A DNA stretch of 64,000 nucleotides from Sphingomonas sp. SORGH_AS_0879. Lineage in GTDB: Bacteria > Pseudomonadota > Alphaproteobacteria > Sphingomonadales > Sphingomonadaceae. Position 1 is the first letter of the stretch. Each line of letters starts with the position of its first letter. Location: contig NZ_JAUTBJ010000002.1 in assembly GCF_030819175.1 (NCBI RefSeq), positions 1,622,001-1,686,000 on the forward strand, written 5' to 3'. The position numbers were made by a program, and so were the translations under genes. Below, piece by piece: positions 52,089 to 61,776 of the stretch. The notes beneath the pieces were generated by a model that searched no databases, was not told where the DNA came from, and saw nothing but the letters and a program-made list of their open reading frames with translations.

Positions 52089-53510
52089 GCAAAGGTCTCC
52101 CGCAGGACTTCCGGCCTCGTGGCCGCGACATGGACGACCAGTTCGCCGAACAGGCCATTGGCCCAGGCGAACCAGTCGCGCGTGAACTTGGTGGGATCGT
52201 CCATATCGACCCCTTCGTGAATGAAGCCGGTCCCGCCATGCGACTGCCGGATCATGGCGAGGCTGGCGCGAAGCAACGCCGGATCGGTCGAGGTCAGCGC
52301 GCGGGTGATGACCGACATGGGCCAGACCTGGCCCGGCCCGGTATGCGGGCCGCCGATGCCGCTGATTGCGCGTCCTTCGAAATACCAGGGATTGTTCCGG
52401 CTCCAGCAGGCCGCGACGGTGCGCTGCCACAGCGGATCGGCGGGATCGACGCAGCCCAGATAGGCGAGCCCCGAAAGCGAGGGCACATTGGCGTCGTCCA
52501 TGAAGACGGCATTGCCATAGCCATCGACCTCATAGGCCCAGACCCGCTCGCCATTCGGCAGCGTCATCGTGCCGAACTGCCTGAGCGCGGTTTCGACTTC
52601 GGCACCGAGGGCTGTCGCATCCTGCGCCAAGGCGGCCTCGCCGACCGCATTCGAGAGCGCGGCCAATTCGCGAAGCACCGTCATCGCGAACAGATTGGCG
52701 GGCACGAACTGCCCGTACAGGCAGGCATCGTCCGAGGGGCGAAAGCCCGAATGGATCATGCCGTTCGGCCGCGTCGGCAGGCCGGTGCCGCGATACAGTG
52801 TCTCGGTCGGCTCGGGCGCGGACCGCCGGAAGCGATAGGGGCCGGGGCCGTCCTTGCGCTGCTGCTCGCGGAAGGTCTTCACGATCAGCGCGGCGGACGC
52901 CTTCCACTCCGCATCGAACGGCGTCGTGTCCCCCGTTTCGCGCCAATAGCCATAGGCCAGCCGGATCGCGTAGCAGAGCGAGTCGATCTCCCATTTCCGC
53001 TCGGCGACGCCGGGGTTTCATCTCGGTATCGTCGCTCAGCGCCCATTTCAGGTTCGTCCGGGCGCTCGGGTCCTGCATGAAGGCATTGGCGTAAGGATCG
53101 ATCAGGATCGACCGCGCCTGTCGCCCGATCAGCCCCCGGAAGAGCCGCCCCAGCGCCGGGTCGCGCTTCACGAGGTGAAGGTACGGCCGCAACTGCGCCG
53201 CCGAATCCCGCAGCCAAAGGCACGGAATGTCGCCGGTGATGACGAAGGCGTCCGGCTTGCCATTCACCTCGCCCAGCGACAGGACGGTGGTGTCGAGCGT
53301 ATTGGGATAGCAGTTGCCGAACATCCAGCGGAGTTCGGGATCGGCGATCATCTTCGAGACGCGGGCGATCTCCGCCTCGACCGCCTTCGACACGAAGCGG
53401 CGTTCGGCCACCGGCGGCCGCTTGCTGATAAGCGAAGGCGCGGCGGCGAAGGCCGGGGCGGCGGCCAGCGCCGCGCCCCCGGCGATCAGTTCACGACGGC
53501 TGGGCCTCAC
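52085..53510 (-). pseudogene. GH125 exo-alpha-1,6-mannosidase, frameshifted
   Basis: Metal-independent mannosidase family (former DUF1237). It starts with GTG at 53510 in the GH3 stop; the leader MRPSRRELIAGGAALAAAPAFA is twin-arginine-like. Part one reads LRWMFGNCYPNTLDTTVLSLGE, FVITGDIPCLWLRDSAAQLRPYL (the expected catalytic Asp) and LSDDTEMKP. There the frame breaks at CCCC (plus-strand G run 53012-53015). With one C removed it continues GVAERKWEIDSLCYAIRLAYGYW into AYEVDGYGNAVFMDDANVPSLSG (catalytic base region), TGPGQVWPM and FIHEGVDMDDPTKFTRDWFAWANGLFGE. Corrected length is 474 aa, normal for GH125. Either newly broken or a consensus error. Confidence 0.88.
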
Positions 53511-56023
53511 TTGGGCAAGTCCTGCGCCTGACCGGTGACGGTGAACTGCGTCCACTGGCCCGCGCCGTCACCCGGCTGGCCGCCGCCGATATAGAGATTG
53601 TACGTACCCGGCAGGATGCGGCGGCTGCCGTCGCGCCATACCTGGCTCATCAGGCGCGGATCGATGGTGAAGCGCGCGGTGCCCGCCTGGCCGGGCTTGA
53701 GCGCGACACGGGTGAAGCCGACCAACTGGCGTTGCAGCACGGGGTCGGTCATCACCGGCTTCTCGTCGGTGGTCGGCGGGACCAGATAGGCTTGCGCGAC
53801 TTCCTCGCCGCTACGCTGGCCGATATTGCGCAACTGCACCGCGACCTCGACCGGCTGGCCGACGGCAACGCTGGCGGTCACGGTCGGCTGGCCATAGTCG
53901 AATTTGGTGTAGCTGAGGCCATGGCCGAAGCCCCAGGCGGGCTTGCCGGTGAAATAGCGATAGGTCCGCTCCTTCATGCCGTAATCGGCGAAGGCGGGCA
54001 GATCGGCGGTTGACCGATAGATGGTGACGGGCAGGCGGCCCGACGGGTTGACGTCACCCGACAGGATCTCGGCCAGTGCGGTGCCGCCCTCGGCCCCCGG
54101 ATAGAAAGCCGCCAGCGTCGCGGCGGGCTTGAAGTCACCCAGCGACACCGCCGAGCCCGACACGACGACCGCGACCACCGGCTTGCCGGTCGCCTGGAGC
54201 GCGGCGAGCAGCTTGCGCTGCATCTCGGGCAGCACGATATCGGTGCGGTCGCCCCCTGCGAAGCCGGGGACCGAGACGCCCAGCGCCTCGCCCTCCAGAT
54301 CCGGCGACAGGCCGACCACCGCGACCAGCACATCGGCATCGCCCGCGACCTTCAACGCCTCGGCCTGAAGCGCCTCGGCGGGGGGGAGCCATTGCAGGCG
54401 GAAGCCTTCGTCGCCGCCCTTATGGTCGATCTCGACGCGGATGCGGCGCGGCGCGCTGCCGTCGATCGCGGTTTCCAGCGTCTTGCCGCCGATCACGTCG
54501 TCGATAACCAGATGGTCGTCGATGTAGAGCTTCACCGCGTCATGCGCCGGGCAGGCATGCCAGCAGGCCGGGCCGTCGAGCCGCAGGCGATACTGGCCCG
54601 GCCCAGGCGGGGTCAGCGTGCCGGTCCAGCGGCGCTGGAAGGGCGCGACCTTGGTATAGTTGAAGTCGATGCGGCGGTCCTGACCCGCCGCCGACCACTG
54701 GCCGTTCGCGCCCAGTGTCTCGAGGGCGAGGCCGGTCTTGCCGTTCGCCGACAGCGCGGTTTCGGGCACGCCGACGAACGCCCCCTCGGCCAGCACCGAG
54801 CCTTGCGCATAGCGAATGTCGCGCCCGAACTTCGCGCGGATGCCCTCCAGCGGCGTCACCGGGTTGATCGCGGTGCCGTGGTAATTGGCCTCCAGCACGC
54901 CCAGATCATCGGCATTCGCACCGAACACCGCGATCCGCTTGCCCTTGAGCGGCAGCAGGTCGCTCGGATTGTCGAGCAGGATGATGCCCTTGCGCGCCGT
55001 CTCCAGCGCCAGCGCGCGATTGGCCGGGGTGGCAAGCTGGCTGGGCTTGATCCGGTTCCATGGGCTATCGACCGTCAGCATCCGCCGCACCGCCAGCGCA
55101 CGGGCCAGCGCGGTGTCGATCTCACCCTCGGTCACCAGGCCGCGCTTCACCCCTTCGGGCAGCGACAGATAGGCCTTGCCGCAATTCAGGTCGGTCCCCG
55201 CGCGCAAAGCCGCCGCCGCCGCGGCGGGCGCGTCCGGCTGGGCATGGTGGAACATCCAGATATTGCCGACCGCGTCGCAGTCCGACACGACCAGCCCGTT
55301 GAAGCCCCAATCGGTGCGCAGCCGCTGGGTCAGCAGCATCGGGCTGGCGCAGACCGGCGTGCCGTGGATCGCATTGTACGCGCACATCAGCGACAGCGCC
55401 TGCCCCTCGGTGATCGTCGCGCGGAAGGCGGGAAGATAGGTCGCCTCCAGATCGCGCGGGGACACCATCACGTCGAAGCTGTCGCGCCCGCCCTCCGGCC
55501 CCGAATGGACCGCGAGATGCTTGACGGTGGCGATGACCTTGGGGTGCTTGAGGTCCGGCCCTTGCAGGCCACGGACGAAGGCGATGCCGATGCGGCTGGT
55601 GAGGAAGGGGTCCTCGCCATAGGTTTCCTGACCCCGGCCCCAGCGCGGATCGCGGAAGATATTGATGTTGGGCGACCAGATGGTGAGCCCCTGATACAGC
55701 CCGCGATCGGCGTTCAGCGGCCGGGAATTGAACTTCGCGCGCGCCTCGACCGCGACGACATCGCCGACCTTCTGGATGAGTGCGGGATCCCAGGTGGCGG
55801 CCATGCCCATCGCCTGCGGAAAGACGGTCGAGGGCCCGTTGCGCGCGATGCCATGCAGCCCCTCGCTCCACCAGTCATAGGCGGGCAGGTCGAGCGCGGG
55901 TTCGGCAGGGGCCTCGTTGACCAGTTGCGCCGCCTTCTGCTCGATGGTCAGCTTCCGTGCTGCTTCGGGAAGGGCGGGGGGAGCAGCCTGACCGGCGGCG
56001 GCGAGGAGGAGGAAGGGGATCAC
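53507..56023 (-). CDS. GH3 beta-glycosidase with PA14 insertion
   Basis: Periplasmic exo-acting beta-glucosidase/xylosidase type, 838 aa. A short leader MIPFLLLAAAGQA is followed by the GH3 barrel: DWWSEGLHGIARNG, GPNINIFRDPRWGRGQETYGEDP-like text and the nucleophile Asp in GLVVSDCDAVGNIW. A PA14 carbohydrate-binding module (about 420-560: FNYTKVAPFQRRWTGTLTPPG, YRLRLDGPACWHAC) is inserted in the second domain. The C-terminal fibronectin-like domain ends the protein. GTG at 56023 overlaps the GH2 stop. Among plant N-glycan clusters GH3 members cleave beta-1,2-xylose; that specificity is inferred from neighbours. Confidence 0.92.
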   Translation of the reverse strand: MIPFLLLAAAGQAAPPALPEAARKLTIEQKAAQLVNEAPAEPALDLPAYDWWSEGLHGIARNGPSTVFPQAMGMAATWDPALIQKVGDVVAVEARAKFNSRPLNADRGLYQGLTIWSPNINIFRDPRWGRGQETYGEDPFLTSRIGIAFVRGLQGPDLKHPKVIATVKHLAVHSGPEGGRDSFDVMVSPRDLEATYLPAFRATITEGQALSLMCAYNAIHGTPVCASPMLLTQRLRTDWGFNGLVVSDCDAVGNIWMFHHAQPDAPAAAAAALRAGTDLNCGKAYLSLPEGVKRGLVTEGEIDTALARALAVRRMLTVDSPWNRIKPSQLATPANRALALETARKGIILLDNPSDLLPLKGKRIAVFGANADDLGVLEANYHGTAINPVTPLEGIRAKFGRDIRYAQGSVLAEGAFVGVPETALSANGKTGLALETLGANGQWSAAGQDRRIDFNYTKVAPFQRRWTGTLTPPGPGQYRLRLDGPACWHACPAHDAVKLYIDDHLVIDDVIGGKTLETAIDGSAPRRIRVEIDHKGGDEGFRLQWLPPAEALQAEALKVAGDADVLVAVVGLSPDLEGEALGVSVPGFAGGDRTDIVLPEMQRKLLAALQATGKPVVAVVVSGSAVSLGDFKPAATLAAFYPGAEGGTALAEILSGDVNPSGRLPVTIYRSTADLPAFADYGMKERTYRYFTGKPAWGFGHGLSYTKFDYGQPTVTASVAVGQPVEVAVQLRNIGQRSGEEVAQAYLVPPTTDEKPVMTDPVLQRQLVGFTRVALKPGQAGTARFTIDPRLMSQVWRDGSRRILPGTYNLYIGGGQPGDGAGQWTQFTVTGQAQDLPK

Positions 56024-58617
56024 TGGGCGTCCTTCGGACCGAGGGTGTAGATGGCAAGCGTGCGCGCCAGCGTGGCGGCGTCCGCGTCACTCCGGATGGT
56101 GAGCGTGATGCTCTCGCCTGGCAACAGGTCGAAGCCATCGTCGGACGGTTCGGCGGCGATGGTGCCGAAATTGACCTGTACCTGCCGCGCGAGGTTGCGC
56201 GCGCTCAGCGTCAATTGCTTGCCCTCCCAGCGGGCGGTGATGCCGGGGGCGGGATAGGCCATGTCGCGCGGCACCTTCCGCTCGACGATCTGGCGCGCGA
56301 TCGCCTTGTCGCCGTCGAACAGTTCGGCGACGGCGTAGCTGCTTTCGGGCGCGGCATTGGCGAACAGCGCTGCGTCGGGAATCATCGCGACATCGCTGGC
56401 CGAGGCGGCGGCCATGGTCACGCCGCCCGATTGCGAGCCCAGCTTGCGGCCGTCCATCGCATAGCCGGTGACGCGCCAGCCCAGCGGCTTGGGACTGGTC
56501 GCGTCCGACACCAGGGCGATCCGGGTCGCACCGGGCTTGGTCTCGGCCACGATGGTCTGGGGCGCGAAGAAGCGGCGGACCTCGTGCTGGAGCATCTTGT
56601 CATGCCCGGTCCAGTCGATGCTCGACCAACTGATCGCAGGCCAGCTATCGTTGAGTTGCCAGTAAAGCGAACCCAGCGTCACCGGGCGGCAGGCGCGGTG
56701 ATGGCGCGCGGCGAGGCCGATGGCGCGCGCCTGCATCGCCTGGGACAGATAGACCAGATCGGCAAAGTCGCGCGGATCGCGCAGATTCTGCTTCAGGTAG
56801 AAGGTGATGCGGTCATTGCCTTCACCGCTCAGGAACTTCTGGTGCGCCTTCATCACCGGACTGTCGATGCGGAAGTCCGCCGGGTCGGCGAAGGTCGCGA
56901 TGGTCGACAGGTCGGGGAAGGCCTGGAAGCCATATTCCGACATGAAGCGTGGGCAGCTATCGGTATAGCGCTCGACTGGCTTGGAGCCCGACCAGACATC
57001 CCAGAAATGGCGGTCGCCATCCTTGTCGGTGTCGGTCGGCCCTTCATAATCGGTCGAGGGCGAGCCGGGCCAATAGGGGATGCCGGGTGAATTCTTCGTC
57101 ACCGCCTCGCGCAGCACGCGGTCGAACAGCACCGCCATGCCGGTGCCGATCCGTTCCTGTTCGTCCGGGCCGACCGCCTTCTTGAACGCCTTGCGATCCG
57201 ACCAGTTTTCCCAACCCGACAGCACCTCGTTATTGCCCGCCCAGATGACCAGCGAGGGGTGCGATTGCAGGCGCGCGACCTGTTCCTCGGCCTCGATGCG
57301 GACATTCTCGCGGAACTTCGCGTCGGGGGGCGTCACGCTGCCGCCGAACATGAAGTCCTGCCAGACCATCAGGCCCAGTTCGTCGGCGGCGTTGTAGAAG
57401 CTGTGCTCGGGATAATAGCCGCCGCCCCAGATGCGGACCATGTTCATGTTCGCGGCGACCGCCTTTTCCAGCATCTGTCGCTCGGTCGCGGCGGAGACGC
57501 GCGCGGGGAAGGCGTCGAAGGGGATGACGTTGGTCCCCTTGGCGAAGATCACGTTGCCGTTGATCTTCAACCCGAAGCTACCCCCTTCACGGACCAGTTC
57601 GACGGTGCGCAGCCCGGTGCGCTTCTCCACCGCATCCGCGCCCGCCAGCGTGGCGTTGACCGTGTAGAGCGGATGCGCGCCGAAGCCGATCGGCTGCCAG
57701 CGCTGTGGGCGGGCGATCGAGACGGGGACGGTGACGTCATTCTCGCCCGCCTGCAACGCCACATCGCGGCGGACACGGATGCGGCGGCCATCGGGCCCGG
57801 TGACGGTGACGTCCATCCGTCCGGTCTGGGCACGGTCCGCCACCACCGAAGCGCGGGCGAGGATACGTGCCTCGGCATCGGTCAGCGCCTCCTGCTCAAT
57901 GCGCAGGCCATCGATCCGCGCGGCGTCCCACGCCTCCAGCCGGACCGAGCGCCAGATGCCGATATCGACGATGCGCGGTGCCCAGTCCCAGCCATATTGG
58001 TACTTCGGCTTGCGGATATAGGGGGCGGTCTGAACGCCCTTGGGCTCGTCGCCATAGGGGGAGTCGTACTCGCCGGGCAGCGGATGCTTCTCGGCCAGCA
58101 CCATCGGCTGGAGCGTCTTGATCGGCGAGGCGAAGGTGACGACGATCTCGTTCGCGCCAGCCTTGAGCAACGGCTTGGCATCCGCGCGCCAGCGGCGATG
58201 CGCATTGTCGGCGGAGAGCAGCGTCCGACCGTTCACGCTGACGGTCGCGAAAGTGTCCAACCCCTCGAACACCAGGTCCAGGTGATCGCGGCGGAGCATC
58301 TCCGGCGTGACGTTCAGCGAGGTCCGATACTGCCAGCCGGTCAGCCCCGCCCATTGGATCGGCGCTTCGTTCGCGCCCTTATAGGGATCGGGGACGATCT
58401 TGGCGGCGATCAGGTCCTGCTGCACGCTGCCCGGCACCGTCGCGGCCAGCCAGTTCGCCGCTTGGGGGTGCGCACGCGCGGCCTCTGCGTCCTTCGGATC
58501 GATCCGCACTTGCCAGCGGTCGAGTGTCGCCACCGTCTTGGGCGCGGCCAGCGCGGGGAAGGCCATGGGCAGGGGGAGGGCGAGCGCGGCCAGGATCAGG
58601 CCGAGGCGATGTTTCAA
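56020..58617 (-). CDS. GH2 beta-mannosidase
   Basis: First gene of the glycan operon, 865 aa from the TTG at 58617 (GGGAG 7 bases upstream). The leader KHRLGLILAALALPLPMAFPALA directs export. The beta-sandwich domain has VPGSVQQDLIAAKIVPDPY and WAGLTGWQYRTSL. The catalytic domain has FPARVSAATERQMLEKAVAAN, MNMVRIWGGGYYPEHSFYNAAD, acid/base Glu in VIWAGNNEVLSG and nucleophile Glu in RFMSEYGFQAFPD. Upstream in-frame ATGs (58716, 58836) would add an unlikely long leader. Cleaves the Man-beta-1,4-GlcNAc linkage of the N-glycan core or mannobiose. Confidence 0.92.
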   Translation of the reverse strand: MKHRLGLILAALALPLPMAFPALAAPKTVATLDRWQVRIDPKDAEAARAHPQAANWLAATVPGSVQQDLIAAKIVPDPYKGANEAPIQWAGLTGWQYRTSLNVTPEMLRRDHLDLVFEGLDTFATVSVNGRTLLSADNAHRRWRADAKPLLKAGANEIVVTFASPIKTLQPMVLAEKHPLPGEYDSPYGDEPKGVQTAPYIRKPKYQYGWDWAPRIVDIGIWRSVRLEAWDAARIDGLRIEQEALTDAEARILARASVVADRAQTGRMDVTVTGPDGRRIRVRRDVALQAGENDVTVPVSIARPQRWQPIGFGAHPLYTVNATLAGADAVEKRTGLRTVELVREGGSFGLKINGNVIFAKGTNVIPFDAFPARVSAATERQMLEKAVAANMNMVRIWGGGYYPEHSFYNAADELGLMVWQDFMFGGSVTPPDAKFRENVRIEAEEQVARLQSHPSLVIWAGNNEVLSGWENWSDRKAFKKAVGPDEQERIGTGMAVLFDRVLREAVTKNSPGIPYWPGSPSTDYEGPTDTDKDGDRHFWDVWSGSKPVERYTDSCPRFMSEYGFQAFPDLSTIATFADPADFRIDSPVMKAHQKFLSGEGNDRITFYLKQNLRDPRDFADLVYLSQAMQARAIGLAARHHRACRPVTLGSLYWQLNDSWPAISWSSIDWTGHDKMLQHEVRRFFAPQTIVAETKPGATRIALVSDATSPKPLGWRVTGYAMDGRKLGSQSGGVTMAAASASDVAMIPDAALFANAAPESSYAVAELFDGDKAIARQIVERKVPRDMAYPAPGITARWEGKQLTLSARNLARQVQVNFGTIAAEPSDDGFDLLPGESITLTIRSDADAATLARTLAIYTLGPKDAQ

Positions 58618-58733
58618 GCGGATGCTCCCAGAAACTGACGGCTTCGCAGGTGCCGCGAGCGGCAAGCCGATGGGTGAAATTCCCTGCAATGTCAGGCTCT
58701 TCTTTGGCACCCGCATCCCCTTGCTTGCCGGCT

Positions 58734-58774
58734 TATCATGCGCCGGTATTCTCATGATATGTTTTGGTATCATG
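58734..58774. promoter_or_regulatory. Candidate operator of the glycan-hydrolase operon
   Basis: Three 7-base half-sites occur: TATCATG (58734-58740), CATGATA (58753-58759) and TATCATG (58768-58774). The last two form a perfect inverted repeat around TGTTTTGG; the first and second form another with a 12-base spacer. They lie about 120-155 bases before the GH2 start. The local regulator gene is not in the window. Repression by a sugar-binding regulator (LacI, ROK or GntR type) is inferred. Confidence 0.55.
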
Positions 58775-58871
58775 GCAAGGCGGACCAAGGGCGTCCACCC
58801 TTTTATGAGGTTGCGAGCATCGCACCGGCGATGCAACCGATTGGCGGGTTATTGACGGGCGGCAGGCGGGT

Positions 58872-59870
58872 TCAGTGCGCGATACCGAGCGCCAGCAATC
58901 CAATCACCCAGAGCAGCAGGACAAGCTCCGCCATCACGCACAATATGATGGTCATGACCAGGCCGGACAGCCAGCCCAGCCCATAGGCCCCGCGCGTCTG
59001 GAAGAAGAGATGGACCGGGAAGGCGAGCAGCAGAAAGGCCTCGCCCGGCAGATGCGCCAGCTTCGCCCACAGGATCATCATCGCGAGCAACAGGCTGACG
59101 AAGCTGAGCGAATAGGTGACGAAGACCGCATGGTCGAACATCGCCACGCCGCGCTTCCAGATGAAGACCAGCCCCATGAAGGGCATCGACAACAGGATCA
59201 GCGCCCAAGAGAATTTATAGCCATTGGCCTCCATCTTGAAGAGGAGGAATTCCGGGTCGCGAATGGCATGGGCCAGCTTTTCGTCGAGCGATTTCCAGCC
59301 CGTTATGACCCGCTCTTCATGCTCGCCGTCGCCCGACGCAGTCGCCTTCGTCGCGCCACCGCCCAATGCGGTGCTGGTCAGTTCGAGCTGGCGATAGCGC
59401 TCCGCCAGCCGCGCACGCTCCTGGTCGACCGCCCCGACATTGCCCTTGTCGGCGAGGATGCTCGATCGCTGGCGGTCGAGCGCGGCGATCTGGCCCTGCG
59501 TCTTGACCGCCTCGGCATGGACTTCGGTCGCCGCTTCCCGCGCGTCCGAGGCGTTGATCGACCCGAAGCCCCCGAATATCGAATAGGCGACGTACAGCAG
59601 GAAGACGCCGAACAGATACAGCGCCAGCGGCGACAGGAAGCGCCGCCGCTCGCCCGCGATATAGCGCCGGGTCAACTCGCCGGGGCGGGTGAACAGGAAG
59701 GCGATGGTGCGCCACACCTGCCCCTCGATATGCAGGACGCCGTGGCTGAAATCATGCCACCACGCCCCCAGCGTCCGGTGGATATGCGAGGACTGGCCGC
59801 ATTCATGGCAATAATGCCCGACCAACGCCGCTCCGCAATTCCGACAGCTTTCCCCGATCTGCGCGTGCAT
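58872..59870 (-). CDS. DUF3667 membrane protein
   Basis: Integral membrane protein of 332 aa. The N-terminus has a zinc-ribbon-like CRNCGAALVGHYCHECGQ followed by a short amphipathic stretch. Hydrophobic helices lie at about 75-110, then a soluble coiled coil (about 120-185, DQERARLAERYRQLEL). Four more helices follow near the C-terminus (ALILLSMPFMGLVFIW, FVTYSLSFVSLLLAMMILW, AFLLLAFPVHLFF, ILCVMAELVLLLWVIG). This pattern is the DUF3667 family, whose function is unknown. The start at 59870 (MHAQIGES) follows a GGGGG stretch. No operon partner is evident. Confidence 0.82.
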   Translation of the reverse strand: MHAQIGESCRNCGAALVGHYCHECGQSSHIHRTLGAWWHDFSHGVLHIEGQVWRTIAFLFTRPGELTRRYIAGERRRFLSPLALYLFGVFLLYVAYSIFGGFGSINASDAREAATEVHAEAVKTQGQIAALDRQRSSILADKGNVGAVDQERARLAERYRQLELTSTALGGGATKATASGDGEHEERVITGWKSLDEKLAHAIRDPEFLLFKMEANGYKFSWALILLSMPFMGLVFIWKRGVAMFDHAVFVTYSLSFVSLLLAMMILWAKLAHLPGEAFLLLAFPVHLFFQTRGAYGLGWLSGLVMTIILCVMAELVLLLWVIGLLALGIAH

Positions 59871-59949
59871 CCCATCCCCCCGATGCAAAAGCCCGTTGGC
59901 GAGACACGATAATTTTCGCGACCGCGCAAGCGCAAAGATGACCGCCGCG

Positions 59950-61581
59950 TCAGCTTTGCGCGGAGAGGCGCGTGTCGATAAGATCGAGTTCACGCCCCAG
60001 TTTCTGTGCCGTGCCGGAGCCGATCATCCGTGCGTTGAGCATCTCGAACACCACCCGCCGCTCGGCACGGATCGCGGCGAGGCGCATCTTGCGCTCGACC
60101 TCTTCGAAACGCTTGGCATCGGGATCGAAGTCGCCTTCCAGCGTGTCGATCCGGCTGCGATAGTCGTCCATCAGGCGCGAGGCGATCTCGACATATTGGT
60201 CGGCATCGTCGCGCCCCTCCGCCATTTCGTGCTGGAGCCGCTCCAGTTCGGCGATGGCGGCCTTGGCGGCGGCGACGCGGGTGCGGTCGAGTTCGCTGGC
60301 TCCGTCTTCGCTCGGCAAGGCGAGCCCGCGCAGCAACAGCGGCAGGGTCAGGCTGGCGATGACCAGCGATGACAGGATGACGCCACAGGCCAGGAAGATC
60401 ACCAGATCGCGCGCCGGAAAGGGCGTGCCGTCGGTCAGCGTCAGCGGCAGGGTCAGCGCACCCGCCAGCGTGATCGCCCCGCGCGCGCCCGCCACCGACA
60501 TGGCGGTGATGACCCGGCGCGGCGGGCTGGTGCGGCCCGGCATGTTGCGCTGGCGGAACAGGGTCAGGCGCAGCGCGACCCAGGTCCAGGCGAAGCGCAA
60601 TGCCGCCAGTCCCGCGACGATGGCGAGCACGTACAGGCCCAGCCACCAGACGCTGTCATGCCCGGTCAGCATCACCGTGTCGCGCGCGCCGGCGAAGACC
60701 TGCGGCAATTGCTCGCCGAGCAGCACGAAGATGATGCCGTTCAGCGTGAATTGCAGCATGTCCCACACCGCCTGCCGCCGGATGCGCGTCGCGGCCTTGG
60801 CCCCGGACGAGACGTTGGTGAAGGACATGGCGATACCCGCCGCCGCCGCCGCCAGCACGCCCGAACTTTCGATATGCTCGGCGACCAGATAGGCGGCGAA
60901 GGGGATCAGCAGGCTGACGAGAATATTCGATCCGCTGTCATCGCCGAAGCGGCGGGCGAACAGCCCCTTGGCGGTGATCGTGCCCCAGGCGATCGCGACG
61001 CCCAGGCCGACGCCCGACACCGCCATCCACAGGAATGTAAGACCCGCTCCGGTCAGCGAAAACGCCCCCGTCAGCGCCGCCGCCACCGCGAAGCGCAGGC
61101 AGACGAGACCCGACGCATCGTTGAGCAGCGATTCGCCCTCCAGAATGTGCATCATCCTTTTGGGAATCGGCGCTTTTTGCGCGATGGCGGACACCGCGAT
61201 CGGATCGGTCGGCGACACCACGGCGGCGAGCGCGAAGGCGACTGCATAGGGCATGGCCGGGATCATCCAATGGATGAACAACCCCATGCCCAGCACCGTC
61301 AGGAACACCAGCCCCAGCGCCAGCCCCAGCACCGCGCCCGCGTCGCGAAACAATTCGTCCTTCGGAATGCGCCAGCCGTCGAGGAAGAGGAGCGGTGGCA
61401 CGAACAACAGGAAGAAGATTTCCGGATCAAGCTCCACCCGGATTTGCGCGATGCCCCCGATCACCGCGCCCAGCGCGATCTGCACCAGCGGGCGTGGCAG
61501 CGCCGAGGGCAACAGGCGGGAGATGACACCGCTCAACACCACGGCGAGCAGGAGAAACAGGCTGAGCGTAATGACGTCCAA
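59950..61581 (-). CDS. CPA1-family Na+/H+ antiporter (NhaP-like)
   Basis: Inner-membrane monovalent cation/proton antiporter of 543 aa. About 12 helices, with conserved ALAAVVSPTDPIAV, ILEGESLLNDASGLV (ND pair of the ion site) and SVAGARGAITLAGALTLPL (Arg-rich helix). A C-terminal cytosolic tail of about 130 residues is rich in charged coiled coil (RTRVAAAKAAIAELERLQHE, MRLAAIRAERRVVFEML) and may regulate transport. TTG at 61581 with AAAGG upstream is preferred. Upstream in-frame ATGs would place an extra charged segment before helix 1. Confidence 0.88.
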   Translation of the reverse strand: MDVITLSLFLLLAVVLSGVISRLLPSALPRPLVQIALGAVIGGIAQIRVELDPEIFFLLFVPPLLFLDGWRIPKDELFRDAGAVLGLALGLVFLTVLGMGLFIHWMIPAMPYAVAFALAAVVSPTDPIAVSAIAQKAPIPKRMMHILEGESLLNDASGLVCLRFAVAAALTGAFSLTGAGLTFLWMAVSGVGLGVAIAWGTITAKGLFARRFGDDSGSNILVSLLIPFAAYLVAEHIESSGVLAAAAAGIAMSFTNVSSGAKAATRIRRQAVWDMLQFTLNGIIFVLLGEQLPQVFAGARDTVMLTGHDSVWWLGLYVLAIVAGLAALRFAWTWVALRLTLFRQRNMPGRTSPPRRVITAMSVAGARGAITLAGALTLPLTLTDGTPFPARDLVIFLACGVILSSLVIASLTLPLLLRGLALPSEDGASELDRTRVAAAKAAIAELERLQHEMAEGRDDADQYVEIASRLMDDYRSRIDTLEGDFDPDAKRFEEVERKMRLAAIRAERRVVFEMLNARMIGSGTAQKLGRELDLIDTRLSAQS

Positions 61582-61716
61582 TCGGGGACCTTTCGGGTGC
61601 AGCGGTTGGAGCGGCCATGGCGACGAGCGGCACGACCGAGAAATCAGCGACAGGCGGGCCAAACCCGCACCGAATCGCGCGAAGCCCATGAATGACATGG
61701 GCGGCAAGGGTGGTTC

Positions 61717-61733
61717 AACCCGTTAAACGGGTT
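61717..61733. other. Small perfect palindrome upstream of the antiporter gene
   Basis: AACCCGT and ACGGGTT enclose TAA. It stands about 135 bases before the antiporter start and 43 bases from the IS element. It could be an operator or a weak terminator (TTC, no U-run). No evidence decides. Confidence 0.35.
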
Positions 61734-61776
61734 TTCGGGGGAGGGGGTGGTGGTTTGGGCCTCTTCCTCCCCTCGC

